A DNA stretch of 64,000 nt from CAJCIT01 sp963771305 (GTDB lineage: Bacteria > Acidobacteriota > Terriglobia > Bryobacterales > Bryobacteraceae): positions 183,275 through 247,274 of the forward strand of contig CAVYTS010000042.1 in the NCBI GenBank assembly GCA_963771305.1, written 5' to 3'. A program made the position numbers and the translations under genes. The notes under the pieces were generated by a model, which was given only the letters and a program-made list of their open reading frames with translations, was not told the origin of the DNA and made no database searches. Shown here piece after piece: positions 34,981-43,622 of the stretch (position 1 is the first letter of the stretch; every line of letters starts with the position of its first letter).

Positions 34981-37111
34981 GGGGGTCAGTAGATGGGGTG
35001 GTCTGGTTAACGTCGAGGAGTCGGAAGACGAGGATTGGACCGCCGTTCAGTATGCGAGGTTTCTGGTGATTGAGGTCGGTGAGGAGACTGCCGAGTGCAT
35101 CAGCCAGCTTGGAGGAGTCCGGTCTTTGAAGCAGAACCTCGACGTGATCGGGCCCGGTTGCACGCACGATTCCCGGTAGCTGGAGAAGGCCTCGGAAAAT
35201 ACTGCATGCATCCTTGGGGTTTTGGTAGAACCGATCGAAGTGCACAGCCAGCATTCGCTCTGCGTTGGCAGCGGTCAGTTTCAAGGCGTTAACCAACAGG
35301 CGACGATCCTCGCGAAGCAGGGCACGTGTCTTGCCGGCCTGGTGTGCGGATATCCGACTGGGGGTGTGGCGCAGACGGTTTTCTACTCGGGCGAGGACCT
35401 GACGTTTTTGCGCGATCTGGGTGCGCAACGCGGCGTGAGCGATTTTGAGGCCGCGAGCCGTAGATCGCTGGCTCTCGTCATTGTCTTCCAACGCCCGACC
35501 CAGTTGTGCCTGAAGAGATTCGATCTGCTGGGCTAGTCGGCGCGCCTGCTCCTTGAGGGCCTTGCGTTTGGGATTGGCGATGAGACGGTCTGGAGTCTCC
35601 GGATCGGCCCCGTACTGGATGATCTGGTCGATGGCGTAGTTGTCGGAAAGGAACTTGAAGCTGTTTTCCTGCCGCCATCGCAAGCGCAGGCAATGCACCA
35701 CCTTGGCCGGCTTGGCGGTTGCTGCCAGGTTGGTCAATACGGGGATCTGCTGGCCATCGTCGCCCACGAACAGGACCGTGCGAATCAAGCCCACTCCTCG
35801 CACGCGCGTCTTCTTCTCCAACAGTTGGTAGGTGTGCCGCTTACCTTCCAAAGCGAACCAGCCGGCTTGGAACTGGTGTGCGGGGTAACGCCGCTTGGCG
35901 CCACGGCCTTTCAGGTAAGTAATAAAGCCGATGCCTTCGGCCTGGAGGAAGCGAAACGTTTCCCCGCTATAGCCTCCCCGGTCGAACACCAACGTGAAGG
36001 GCTCGTTGCCATGGACGCGGCGGATCTCCGCGATGGCGGCTGGGATCGCGCGCCCCAACGAGTCGTTGAGGGGTTGGGAAAAGAAGAACAGGGCCCGGCC
36101 TTTGGCGTCGTGGAGATACACGTCGTTGTGCCCCTGGACCGCCAATCCCCGCTTGGCATCCCAGCCTCGCGGCGTCGGGTGCGCGCCGTAGTAAGGGCAG
36201 AAATGACCATCCACGTAGTACAGGCCTTCCCAGACCGGCTCCAATGCCAGATAGCGCTCGAACATCGCCCGCGAGAAGGCGACCGGATCCACGCTCTCGG
36301 TCAAGGCCCTGATCTTGGTTCGCAGGCTCAACACCGACGGAGCGCCGGGTTCCCCGATCAGCACACCCAAATCCCGGCGGTGGCCGTTCTTCCAGTCCTC
36401 GATCGAGCGGAAGCGCAAGGTGAAGCAGAAGATAATGGCTGCGACGGTCTGCGCCCAACCAATCCGTCGCGCCGGGCCAGTGGTGGCGCCCAGACCCTGA
36501 AAGACGCTCCACAGGTCGAGGCGCGCCAAAGCGGCAAACAGTAGCATCGCGCCGGCATAACGAGTGGAGCGGCTCTCCCCAAAATGGGCCGCTGGCGCGG
36601 GAGCGATCACGGGTGGAGCCTCGGCTTCGAGCGGGAGGGCCTGTGGCGACGGTGGTGCGGAAGCGCCCCGGAACAAGTTAGCCACGGTGACGTAAGAGAT
36701 TCTCTGGGCGGCGGTAGAAACCTGCTTGGCGATGGATCGGAACGAAGCTCCGCCGGCACGCAGAGACCGGCAGCGGGCCTCCAGTTTGGGAGTCATCTTG
36801 GATGGTCCCTTGGGGCCGGGCTTCAACGGGAGCAAGGCGGCCGCCCCACCCTGGCGAACCAATCCCAGCAAACGGCTAACCGTGACCGGATGTAAGTTGA
36901 AAGCGGCGGCAATTTGACGGTCGGGCAGAGAGAGTACTTCGGCTAATTGAGTGACCAGTACGCGCTCGGTCCCCTGGTCGTCACACGGGTAGCGACCGGC
37001 CAGGTGCCCGTTGAGAAAGATGCTGCGTTGATCGTCCGCATCCACCACCTCAAGACGCGGGAACTGCGGAGTGAAATCGAAGAGGCTGGGAGCGGAAGCA
37101 GACATGAACAA
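34973..37111 (-). CDS. DDE transposase of 712 residues
   Basis: An unusually long transposase. The N-terminal part has an HTH (QIAAAFNLHPVTVSRLL) and a second HTH-like region (RSLRAGGASFRSIAKQVS). The catalytic core shows Asp in GLYYVDGHFCPYYGAHP, Asp in FTLVFDRGGYSGETFRFL and Glu in LRWRQENSFKFLSDNYAI, in the order of an IS4/IS1634-like DDE enzyme. A long coiled region (RRLAQQIESLQAQLGRAL, QIAQKRQVLARVENRL) follows, and then a C-terminal domain. The start could be M3 rather than M1. The stop lies inside the left end of the element. Intact. Confidence 0.88.
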   Translation of the reverse strand: MFMSASAPSLFDFTPQFPRLEVVDADDQRSIFLNGHLAGRYPCDDQGTERVLVTQLAEVLSLPDRQIAAAFNLHPVTVSRLLGLVRQGGAAALLPLKPGPKGPSKMTPKLEARCRSLRAGGASFRSIAKQVSTAAQRISYVTVANLFRGASAPPSPQALPLEAEAPPVIAPAPAAHFGESRSTRYAGAMLLFAALARLDLWSVFQGLGATTGPARRIGWAQTVAAIIFCFTLRFRSIEDWKNGHRRDLGVLIGEPGAPSVLSLRTKIRALTESVDPVAFSRAMFERYLALEPVWEGLYYVDGHFCPYYGAHPTPRGWDAKRGLAVQGHNDVYLHDAKGRALFFFSQPLNDSLGRAIPAAIAEIRRVHGNEPFTLVFDRGGYSGETFRFLQAEGIGFITYLKGRGAKRRYPAHQFQAGWFALEGKRHTYQLLEKKTRVRGVGLIRTVLFVGDDGQQIPVLTNLAATAKPAKVVHCLRLRWRQENSFKFLSDNYAIDQIIQYGADPETPDRLIANPKRKALKEQARRLAQQIESLQAQLGRALEDNDESQRSTARGLKIAHAALRTQIAQKRQVLARVENRLRHTPSRISAHQAGKTRALLREDRRLLVNALKLTAANAERMLAVHFDRFYQNPKDACSIFRGLLQLPGIVRATGPDHVEVLLQRPDSSKLADALGSLLTDLNHQKPRILNGGPILVFRLLDVNQTTPSTDPLL

Positions 37112-37206
37112 GTATAACCGGCTGGATGAAAATTAGCAATCATTATTTAACAGTCTGTGTTCGCTCAACTCTCCGCCAATGTGAGCATTTCAAACACGAG
37201 TCAATC

Positions 37207-37224
37207 TACTATAGGAGTTCTGAG
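37207..37224. repeat. Right terminal inverted repeat of the IS
   Basis: 18 bp, perfect inverted partner of 34963-34980. About 95 bp of non-coding DNA separate it from the transposase start. Confidence 0.9.
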
Positions 37225-37235
37225 GCTAGTTCCGA

Positions 37236-37499
37236 TCACCCTGGAAGCCGGGATCGAGAGCGGCCCTCATCCGAAAGGCTGTAGGAGATGTAAACTTCCC
37301 CGTCTCCCGCTCCGATGTCGCCGCTTTCTAGGTAACCAGAGTTTAGAAGTTCGTTAACTACATGGCGCGGAACCGACACTGGTGCGGTCCCGGCAATCAG
37401 CTTGAACGGAGCATCGGCTTCTCGTGCGCCAAATAGAATGGCATCGGGAACCCGGTAAAGGTCAGACAGGACTCGCTGCGCTGGATCGCTCAAAGTCAC
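37236..37499 (-). CDS. Small winged-helix-like hypothetical protein
   Basis: 87 residues. SDPAQRVLSDLYRVPDA, PRHVVNELLNSGYLES and VYISYSLSDEGRSR give a helix-helix-wing pattern (the last part resembles the wing of a small winged helix, followed by a YxLxDEGR turn), but there is no known family I can name. Its stop lies 11 bp from the end of the IS, so the IS landed just behind the gene without removing its end. DNA binding is only a guess. Confidence 0.45.
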   Translation of the reverse strand: MTLSDPAQRVLSDLYRVPDAILFGAREADAPFKLIAGTAPVSVPRHVVNELLNSGYLESGDIGAGDGEVYISYSLSDEGRSRSRLPG

Positions 37500-37808
37500 T
37501 AAACCAAGTCTATCTGCATCTGTCTGAAATAGGGACTGTACTTAGGCAGCATCAGGAGAGGCCTCCAAGTCCTGAACAATGAATCAAGCCGAAAACGGAG
37601 TCATCCAGTCTATAAACACGAGGACGGGGTGGAACGGTTCCCGAGTCTCTTCACTACGGACTGCCTCAGCGGAGACTTCCGGTGAACCTTGCGCCTCAAA
37701 TAGTCCTTGCGGCTCGGCCTGAGTTCGGGAACCCCCTCTGAAACGCTCAGTTCCGTTAAAGGATCTTTGGGCCTCCACTCGCGGGCAAGAAGGTTGGCCT
37801 CCGCGGAT
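37500..37808. other. Intergenic region
   Basis: About 300 bp between two minus-strand genes. No supported gene; frames here read as low-quality Arg/Ser-rich translations. Confidence 0.4.
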
Positions 37809-39218
37809 TTAAACTGCCGACATCTTAGCAACGATTGCCTCACACTTTTCGATTGCGTCCGTTAGGCCGTTTGAAGCAGCCAAGTTGAACCACTTGTGCG
37901 CCTGAACATAATCTTGGCCGACTCCCTTACCTTCGAGATAGAGCTTGCCAAGCATCCACTGAGCGTACCCGTTTCCCTGTTCCGCAGACAAACGATACCA
38001 ACGAACGGCCTCTTTATAGTCTTGCGAAACACCAATGCCTTTTTCATAAATCGAGGCGAGCATCCACTGAGCGTACCCGTTTCCCTGTTCCGCAGACAAA
38101 CGATACCAACGAACGGCCTCTTTATAGTCCTGCGGAACACCGTTGCCTTCTTCATAGAGCGAGGCGAGTTTCCACTGAGCAGACGCGTCACCCTGTTCCG
38201 CCGACAAACGAAACCAACCTGCAGCCTCCATGTAGTCTTGCGGAACACCCTTGCCGTTGTAATAAATGAAGCCGAGCATCCATTGTGCGTCCGCGTCGCC
38301 TTGTTCCGCCGACAAACGAAACCAACCCGCAGCCTCCTTGTAGTCCTGCGGAACACCCTTGCCGTTGTAATAAATGAAGCCGAGCATCCGTTGCGCCCAT
38401 ACGTTTCCTTGTTTTGCAGACAAACGATACCAACGGGCTGCTTCGGCGTAGTCTTGAGAAACACCGCTGCCGTAATAGTACGCATCAGCAAGCTCGTTTT
38501 GGCTGTACGCGTTTCCCTGATCTGCCGACAAACGATACCAGCGAGCCGCTTCCGTTTTGTCTTCGGGAACACCTTTCCCGTTCGAATACAGGAAGCCAAG
38601 CATACACCGCGCTGAAGCGTTTCCTTGGTCGGCTGACAAGTGATACCAACGTGCGGCTTCTACGAGGCCCTGGAGAACACCTCTGCCGTAGTAGTAAGCG
38701 TCACCAAGTTTGTTTTGGGCGTCGTGATCTCCTTGGTTCGCCGAGAGACGAAACCATCGTGCGGCTTCGTTGTGATCCTGAGCAACACCCTTGCCCTGAT
38801 CGTACAGGAAGCCGAGATTGCACTGCGCTGAGGCATGTCCCTGGTCTGCCAACAAACGGTACCAACGTGCGGCCTCTGAGTAGTCCTGAGCAACACCTCT
38901 GCCGTTGTAATACTGCGAGGCGAGATGGTACTGCGCCCAGGCGTTTCCTTGATCTGCCGACAAGCGGTACAAACGTGCCGCCTCTGAGTAGTCCTGGAGA
39001 ACACCTCTTCCGTAGTAGTATGCATCACCAACCGCGCTTTGGGCTTCCGAATCACCCTGCTCGGCTGCTTTTCGAAACGACTCGACGGCAGCGAGATCTT
39101 GTGGTACACCGTGTCCCTCGCGGTAGGCCAACGTAGCCTTGCTGGAGGCGAGTTCCTCACGTTTTCGGAGGATTTCCTCTTCCTCTGGCTTCAGTTTTCG
39201 GATTACGTCGGTGGACAT
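37809..39218 (-). CDS. Sel1-repeat (SLR) protein
   Basis: 469 residues made of about twelve Sel1-like repeats of 36 residues with the pattern AEQGxAxAQxxLGxxYxxGxGVxQDYxEAxxWxRLS. No signal peptide is visible; a charged N-terminal segment (IRKLKPEEEEILRKREEL) precedes the repeats. Sel1 repeats are alpha-alpha superhelices for protein-protein contacts, often in stress signalling or in effectors. Several repeats are nearly identical in DNA (70 bp identical at 37952-38021 and 38060-38129), which points to recent tandem expansion. It sits in the accessory region and has no obvious operon partner. Confidence 0.92.
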   Translation of the reverse strand: MSTDVIRKLKPEEEEILRKREELASSKATLAYREGHGVPQDLAAVESFRKAAEQGDSEAQSAVGDAYYYGRGVLQDYSEAARLYRLSADQGNAWAQYHLASQYYNGRGVAQDYSEAARWYRLLADQGHASAQCNLGFLYDQGKGVAQDHNEAARWFRLSANQGDHDAQNKLGDAYYYGRGVLQGLVEAARWYHLSADQGNASARCMLGFLYSNGKGVPEDKTEAARWYRLSADQGNAYSQNELADAYYYGSGVSQDYAEAARWYRLSAKQGNVWAQRMLGFIYYNGKGVPQDYKEAAGWFRLSAEQGDADAQWMLGFIYYNGKGVPQDYMEAAGWFRLSAEQGDASAQWKLASLYEEGNGVPQDYKEAVRWYRLSAEQGNGYAQWMLASIYEKGIGVSQDYKEAVRWYRLSAEQGNGYAQWMLGKLYLEGKGVGQDYVQAHKWFNLAASNGLTDAIEKCEAIVAKMSAV

Positions 39219-39486
39219 CTAAATCTACTTCGTAGGTTACCTGACGCCGATACTCGTTTATCAGTACAGCATGAGGTTAGAATCTGAAATATGTTCCATG
39301 ATCCAAAAACACATTGTCTGCCAAAGCCAACTTTCGCATCAGACGCCTGCGTCTACTGATGGGTTCGCATGATCCAGGGCAGTCTTGCCAGCGCCGGATC
39401 AGCGGTCAAGCAAGCATTGTCGAGCGATCCTGGTTCGTCCGTGAGCCACTGGTGGTGTTCAGTTCGTCGCGGTGGATAACAAGACC
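39219..39486. other. Intergenic region
   Basis: Upstream region of the Sel1 gene and downstream end of the toxin gene; nothing further seen. Confidence 0.4.
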
Positions 39487-39895
39487 TCACCCAACGAATG
39501 GATCGACGATGCGCACGCCGGCGTTCACGAAATCAGCACGGTTTCGCGTGGCGACCGCCAGACCGTGGAGAATCCGTCGCCGCGATGAGGCTGTCCTTGA
39601 TGGGCATGGCTTTCCCGGATGTGCGAAGACGCGCCAGCAGTTCCGCCCATTTCAGCCCCGTGTCCATGTCCCATGGAAGGCAATGGAGACGCCCGACCCC
39701 CGCGTCGAACCACCGTTCCAGGGCGGTCCGCTTCCTTCCCTTAGGGAGGATCAGAATGCCGAATCGGAGTTCGCCGAGAATGACGGGATCGACGGCGATA
39801 TCTGGCTCATGCGCGCGAAGCCATGCCACTACCTGCGAATCGGGCGTTGGTTTCGTCGGCTCGCTCAGAACATTGGCGTCGACCAGGTACTTCAC
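39487..39895 (-). pseudogene. VapC-type PIN-domain toxin, frameshifted near the C-terminus
   Basis: KYLVDANVLSEPTKPTPDS is the first acidic PIN motif, VILGELRFGILILP the second and PIKDSLIAAT the third. An extra T near 39571 then sends the frame to an early stop at 39533. In the neighbouring frame the expected end LHGLAVATRNRADFVNAG and IVDPFVG runs to a stop at 39487. The last motif (RNxxDF) holds an acidic residue and closes the active site of this RNase family, so the truncated toxin may be weak or inactive. It overlaps its antitoxin gene by 4 bp. Confidence 0.8.
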
Positions 39896-40122
39896 AGCGC
39901 ATCCGTCGACTCAGAGTCGATCGGGACGAAGAAGTCCTTCTGCGGACAGGTGAGTAGCCAGTCGATGGCGCCCTCATTAGGCGGAGCCACACGCCGGACG
40001 AGGCGATAGTCGCCGCGATCAACACGCTCGACGTCGAACTCCTGTCCCGGTTCGATGCGATCCAACTGCCGGAACTCTGCCGGCAGCACGATTTGGCCCT
40101 TCGAGGAGACGGTGCTCTTCAT
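39892..40122 (-). CDS. AbrB/SpoVT-type antitoxin of the PIN toxin
   Basis: 76 residues from ATG 40122. KSTVSSKGQIVLPAEFRQ is the swapped-hairpin beta-barrel (AbrB/VapB) DNA-binding motif; EFDVERVDRGDYRLVRRV continues the barrel, and the acidic C-terminus (FFVPIDSESTDAL) would cover the toxin. It overlaps the toxin gene by 4 bp (ATGA). The operon should be autoregulated by the complex. An in-frame GTG/ATG at 40158 would add 12 residues. Confidence 0.85.
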   Translation of the reverse strand: MKSTVSSKGQIVLPAEFRQLDRIEPGQEFDVERVDRGDYRLVRRVAPPNEGAIDWLLTCPQKDFFVPIDSESTDAL

Positions 40123-40237
40123 GTAGGTAAGATACTGTCTTACCCGACAACGTGTCAAGCAACATGGCGGACCTTATTTCAAGAAGCCCGGCGCTTTGGG
40201 GTGCGGTGTCCATTCGAGCCCGCGGCGGGCTACGGTT

Positions 40238-41234
40238 TCAAAATAGACCGAGTTGCTCGGCCCTCGACGGACGACAGTTCGACCTCAACACACTTGCTTC
40301 CTCCACGCGATCCCAATGCTCGCAGATCCAGGTCAGTTCGCGAGCGCAACTGTCCGGATCGACTACCGCGTCGAGCAGCCGGTACAGCAGTTCGTATGCC
40401 TCGGCGCATCGCCGTTCGGCGACCAGACGCCGGGCGTATACCAGAGTTTCGGGTGTCTCCAAAAACCTGACTGGGTCGTGCGTAATTACTGTGGACGTGC
40501 GTCCACTCGCGATTAGCTCCTGAAGAATCTCAGGCCCCGGAGCATCCAATACGACCAGGCACCGGCGCTCGGCCAGGAACATGCGGAGGCGCATGCAATT
40601 CTCCTTCTTCGGACCATCGAGTGCTAGGCCTAGCGGGTGGCCCAGTTCTCCCGCGGCTTGTGCCAGGGTGCGGCCCCGGCACGGCACCCACAATAGCGCC
40701 TCGAACTCTTCCACCGCCCCCGTTGCGAACCGCGCCGCAACTTCGCCGCTGACGTGCAGCGTGCCAGCGCGATCGGCCAGACCCACATACAAATCCTCCA
40801 GGTCGCCCGAGAACTCGGAGTTCGGGGCCGAGCCCGGTTCTCGCTCCCGCAGCCTGAACCATCGCTTCAACAGCCGCCAGGCAGTCAGCCAGCTTGTGGT
40901 AGCGTCAATGAAATTCCGCCGCCGTAAACGGGGGGAATGAACATTCCTCCAACAGCATCGTCACTACTTCTACGTTGGCTTGTCTTGCTTGTTCGAACAG
41001 CACCGGCTCCCAGCGTTCCCGAACCCAGCGCGTTGGGGACGATGACGGAGACAGCAAAAGCAACAGAACATCAGCGCTGAGGCCTTCTTCCGCTTTCGCG
41101 ATCAGGTCCTGGTTCTCGCCGATCTGCCCGTCGTCGACATAGCAGGTAAGATCACAGCCGAACTCCAGGAACCCGGCAAGGCGAGTTGCGACGTCATGGT
41201 CCGGTCGAGCATGCGCGAAAAATGCGGTCGTCAA
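40238..41234 (-). pseudogene. TIR-domain STAND-like protein, frameshifted, with incomplete nucleotide-binding domain
   Basis: The first part (probable TTG start at 41234) is a TIR domain: TTAFFAHARPDHDVATRL, FLEFGCDLTCYVDDGQIGE, ADVLLLLLSPSSSPTRW and WEPVLFEQARQANVEVV. At the six-G run 40930-40935 the frame changes, and the second part reads TTSWLTAWRLLKRWFRLRE, then FEALLWVPCRGRTLAQAAG and RCLVVLDAPGPEIL, which resemble the strands after Walker A and at Walker B in NB-ARC/STAND ATPases. Between TLHVSG and EVAARFA the Walker A loop one would expect is absent. The C-terminus ends after a short helical segment. TIR-STAND proteins are signalling or antiphage NAD-cleaving proteins. This copy appears broken. 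Confidence 0.6.
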
Positions 41235-41702
41235 GCGCCGAGTATAACTCCGACATGTGACGAGGCGGGAGCTGTCCTTTCTGGAACTGGGATTTACACC
41301 AGACGCGGCCAAACACCTACAGGTTACGTCCTGCACACAGACGATACGCGCCTATTGCCGCAGCAACTGATGGAAAGTCTGGATTGCGAAACATCCCTTA
41401 ATACGGGCCGTGGCCGCCGACTCTTGTGCGGATGGGCCGCTCGAATCAGTTACATCGCAACGGTGGAATTGACGAAAATCAACTTTCGTACCCGGTTTGG
41501 ATTTCGCTTAGCATGCTTCAAATCAGCAGTAGGGAATGAGTGCTCGGCCGCGCGCCGCTCTTCAACTTCGTTGCGGGATCAATCACGGGCCGTGTCGCTC
41601 GCGCCTCCCAAAGCGGCCGCACCAGTCTTAGTCAAACAGTGAGCTTGAGGCGTCGCGGTGGTAACGATGCCCCCAAGTATGAAGAGTGAGCCGTCGGATC
41701 TC
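41235..41702. other. Intergenic region between TIR-STAND gene and second toxin-antitoxin pair
   Basis: About 470 bp without a supported gene. The plus-strand frames across it overlap the TIR gene and have no recognisable motif. Confidence 0.4.
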
Positions 41703-42131
41703 TCAGGCCAAAGGATTGCGCCAGCGAAGGCCCGGGAACCGTGCAAAGTCGCTGTCCGTTGAGCAGAGTTCCGCCCCGTGCTCGATCGCTAGCGCGGCAA
41801 GGTGAGCATCCGAAGTGAGATTCCCAGCCGTCCCGAGAGGTGTCACCAAATCCCGCAGGATTCGCGGATGCTTCGCAGTGGCTTCGATGGTCGTGACAAC
41901 GGGTTGGTCGAGCCAAGCCTCCACCAAGTCGAACGCGCGTTCCACACGCAGGGGCGTGTGAAAGAGTCCAGCCCGGGTCGTCAGCCGTAAGAACGCGAGG
42001 AGAACCGTCCAGGGCAGGGCTACGGTTTCGGTTCCAGAAATGGCGCTTTCCAGCCACGATTTTGCTTTGCGGTGTAGAGGAGCGTCTTCATTAACGGCGT
42101 AAATTAACAGGTTGACGTCGAGCAGAATCAT
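41703..42131 (-). CDS. VapC-type PIN-domain ribonuclease toxin
   Basis: 142 residues, complete. ILLDVNLLIYAVNEDAPLH carries the first Asp, ALPWTVLLAFLRLTT the Glu-equivalent segment, and TAGNLTSDAHLAALAIEHG followed by CSTDSDFARFPGL the later acidic motifs. This subgroup (LLDVNLLIYA) is widespread as a VapBC toxin acting on tRNA or rRNA. Overlaps the antitoxin gene by 4 bp. Confidence 0.9.
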   Translation of the reverse strand: MILLDVNLLIYAVNEDAPLHRKAKSWLESAISGTETVALPWTVLLAFLRLTTRAGLFHTPLRVERAFDLVEAWLDQPVVTTIEATAKHPRILRDLVTPLGTAGNLTSDAHLAALAIEHGAELCSTDSDFARFPGLRWRNPLA

Positions 42132-42388
42132 TTTTGAAGTGAAAGCTTCCGGGACAGCTCCTCTTCTTCGATGGCGTCCGCTATCGCCAACGCTTTGTCC
42201 CAGCGGAAATTTTGCTCCAATCCAAGTGAGAACGACTGCTGTACGAATGGTCGTTTTTTGTGCTTTGGCTGCATAAGGCCGGCCCGAAGCGCGGAGTTGA
42301 GAGCTTCCTTGAACGACATGCCACGCTCCTTCATGACAGCCCGGATGAGGGCTTGGACGTCGGGCTCCAGTGTGATGGTTGTCCTCAT
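42128..42388 (-). CDS. Ribbon-helix-helix antitoxin of the VapC toxin
   Basis: 86 residues. The N-terminal RTTITLEPDVQALIRAVMKE and SFKEALNSALRAG form a ribbon-helix-helix DNA-binding domain. The C-terminal part, QSFSLGLEQNFRWDKAL, would wrap the toxin. The gene overlaps the toxin by 4 bp. An autoregulated operon is expected; no operator was identified with certainty, but AT-rich inverted sequence (TGATGTCATCATAGCATCA) lies just upstream, near 42388-42406. Confidence 0.88.
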   Translation of the reverse strand: MRTTITLEPDVQALIRAVMKERGMSFKEALNSALRAGLMQPKHKKRPFVQQSFSLGLEQNFRWDKALAIADAIEEEELSRKLSLQK

Positions 42389-42579
42389 GATGTCATCATA
42401 GCATCACCGATCTTGCTGTCATGATGCAAGAATGTCGTGTCTAGACCTTTTCTCCCGCGTGACCTCTTCGCGGCTTCGCCGTCTATGGCTTGATGCGCAT
42501 CAAAGCACGGCGATAATCCTTATTTCCCACTATCATGTGTGAGTGTGCTGCTTAAATCGGACCTAATACTGACATTCTG

Positions 42580-43614
42580 ATGATCAATGCTCGAGTCATC
42601 GTCGCTATACCCACCCTGGTTGCTGACCAAGCGCTGGATGATTGCTTCGCCGCGCTCGACCAGCAGTCCTTCCGCGACTTCGCGGTGATTCTAGTCGACA
42701 ACAGCGCGCGAGGGCACACGCGCCGCTTCGCCCACCGGCAGGCGTCCCCTCCGTCGGGGGCATTCCCGCTGCTCATCATCGAAAACCCTCAGAACGTGGG
42801 CTTTGGCTCCGCCATCAATCAAGCCATTGCCGCGTCCCAAGGCGACTATGTTGCCACGCTGAACGACGATTGCGTGCCCAGCCCTGAATGGCTCGCGGAA
42901 CTGGTTGCCGTGATTGAACGCGAGTACGAGATCGGCATGTGCGCTTCCCAAGTGCGCATGACCGGCCTCGATCCAGTTCGGCTGGACTCCGCCGGTATGG
43001 TCATTTCCCGCGACGCCGCCAGCAAACAACGGGGCTTTCTGGAATCGCCGGCGAACTTTTCAAAGGACGAAGAGGTGCTGTGCCCCAGCGCCTCTGCCGC
43101 GCTTTATCGCCGCGAGATGTTGGGGGATATCGGCGGCTTCGACGAATCGTATTTTCTTTATTGCGAAGACACAGACTTGGGCCTACGCGCACGTTGGGCC
43201 GGATGGCAAGCCCGCTACGCCGCAAAAGCTGTCGTGACGCACCGCTACTCTCATTCGGCCGGACGTGTCTCCTCGCTGAAGGCCTATCTGGTGGAGCGAA
43301 ACCGTCTGGTAACCGCCGTCAAGAACCTACCCGCGCGCGACTTGTGGCTGCTTCCGTTCGCCGGACTGATACGCTACTGCTGGCATGTCGCCGGTTTGCT
43401 GAGCGGACGCGGTGCCACCGCTCAGTACCATAAGCAGGAGGGAGGCGGTCTTCGTTTGTTATGGTATGTGGCCAAAGCGCACGGTTACCTGCTGGCCGCG
43501 CTGCCGCGGGTCTTGCGACGCCGCCGTCACATGAAGCGCCGCATGCAGCCACGTCAAATATCCATGATTCTTCGCCGGCATCGCATCTCGCTTCGCCAGG
43601 TTGCCCTCCTCTAG
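42580..43614 (+). CDS. Glycosyltransferase family 2
   Basis: 344 residues of a GT-A fold rhamnosyl/galactosyl-type transferase. INARVIVAIPTLVADQALD begins the Rossmann part, FAVILVDNSARG and VGFGSAINQAIAASQGDYVATLNDD carry the nucleotide-sugar site with the DD metal motif, and FDESYFLYCEDTDLGLRARW contains the conserved ED region of the acceptor side. A hydrophobic segment near the C-terminus (ARDLWLLPFAGLIRYCWH) may attach it to the membrane. It begins the glycan cluster and is followed after 8 bp by a second GT2. Confidence 0.92.
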   Translation: MINARVIVAIPTLVADQALDDCFAALDQQSFRDFAVILVDNSARGHTRRFAHRQASPPSGAFPLLIIENPQNVGFGSAINQAIAASQGDYVATLNDDCVPSPEWLAELVAVIEREYEIGMCASQVRMTGLDPVRLDSAGMVISRDAASKQRGFLESPANFSKDEEVLCPSASAALYRREMLGDIGGFDESYFLYCEDTDLGLRARWAGWQARYAAKAVVTHRYSHSAGRVSSLKAYLVERNRLVTAVKNLPARDLWLLPFAGLIRYCWHVAGLLSGRGATAQYHKQEGGGLRLLWYVAKAHGYLLAALPRVLRRRRHMKRRMQPRQISMILRRHRISLRQVALL

Positions 43615-43622
43615 CCTCTTTC

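Larger units (their letters stand above)
34963..37224. mobile_element. Complete insertion sequence, 2,262 bp, 18-bp perfect terminal inverted repeats
   Basis: CTCAGAACTCCTATAGTA at 34963-34980 is repeated perfectly in inverted orientation at 37207-37224. Between them lies one transposase gene that fills most of the element. CTAGT stands directly left of the element and, after one extra base, right of it, which may be a target duplication. The element is apparently intact and could be mobile. I could not assign the IS family. Confidence 0.88.
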
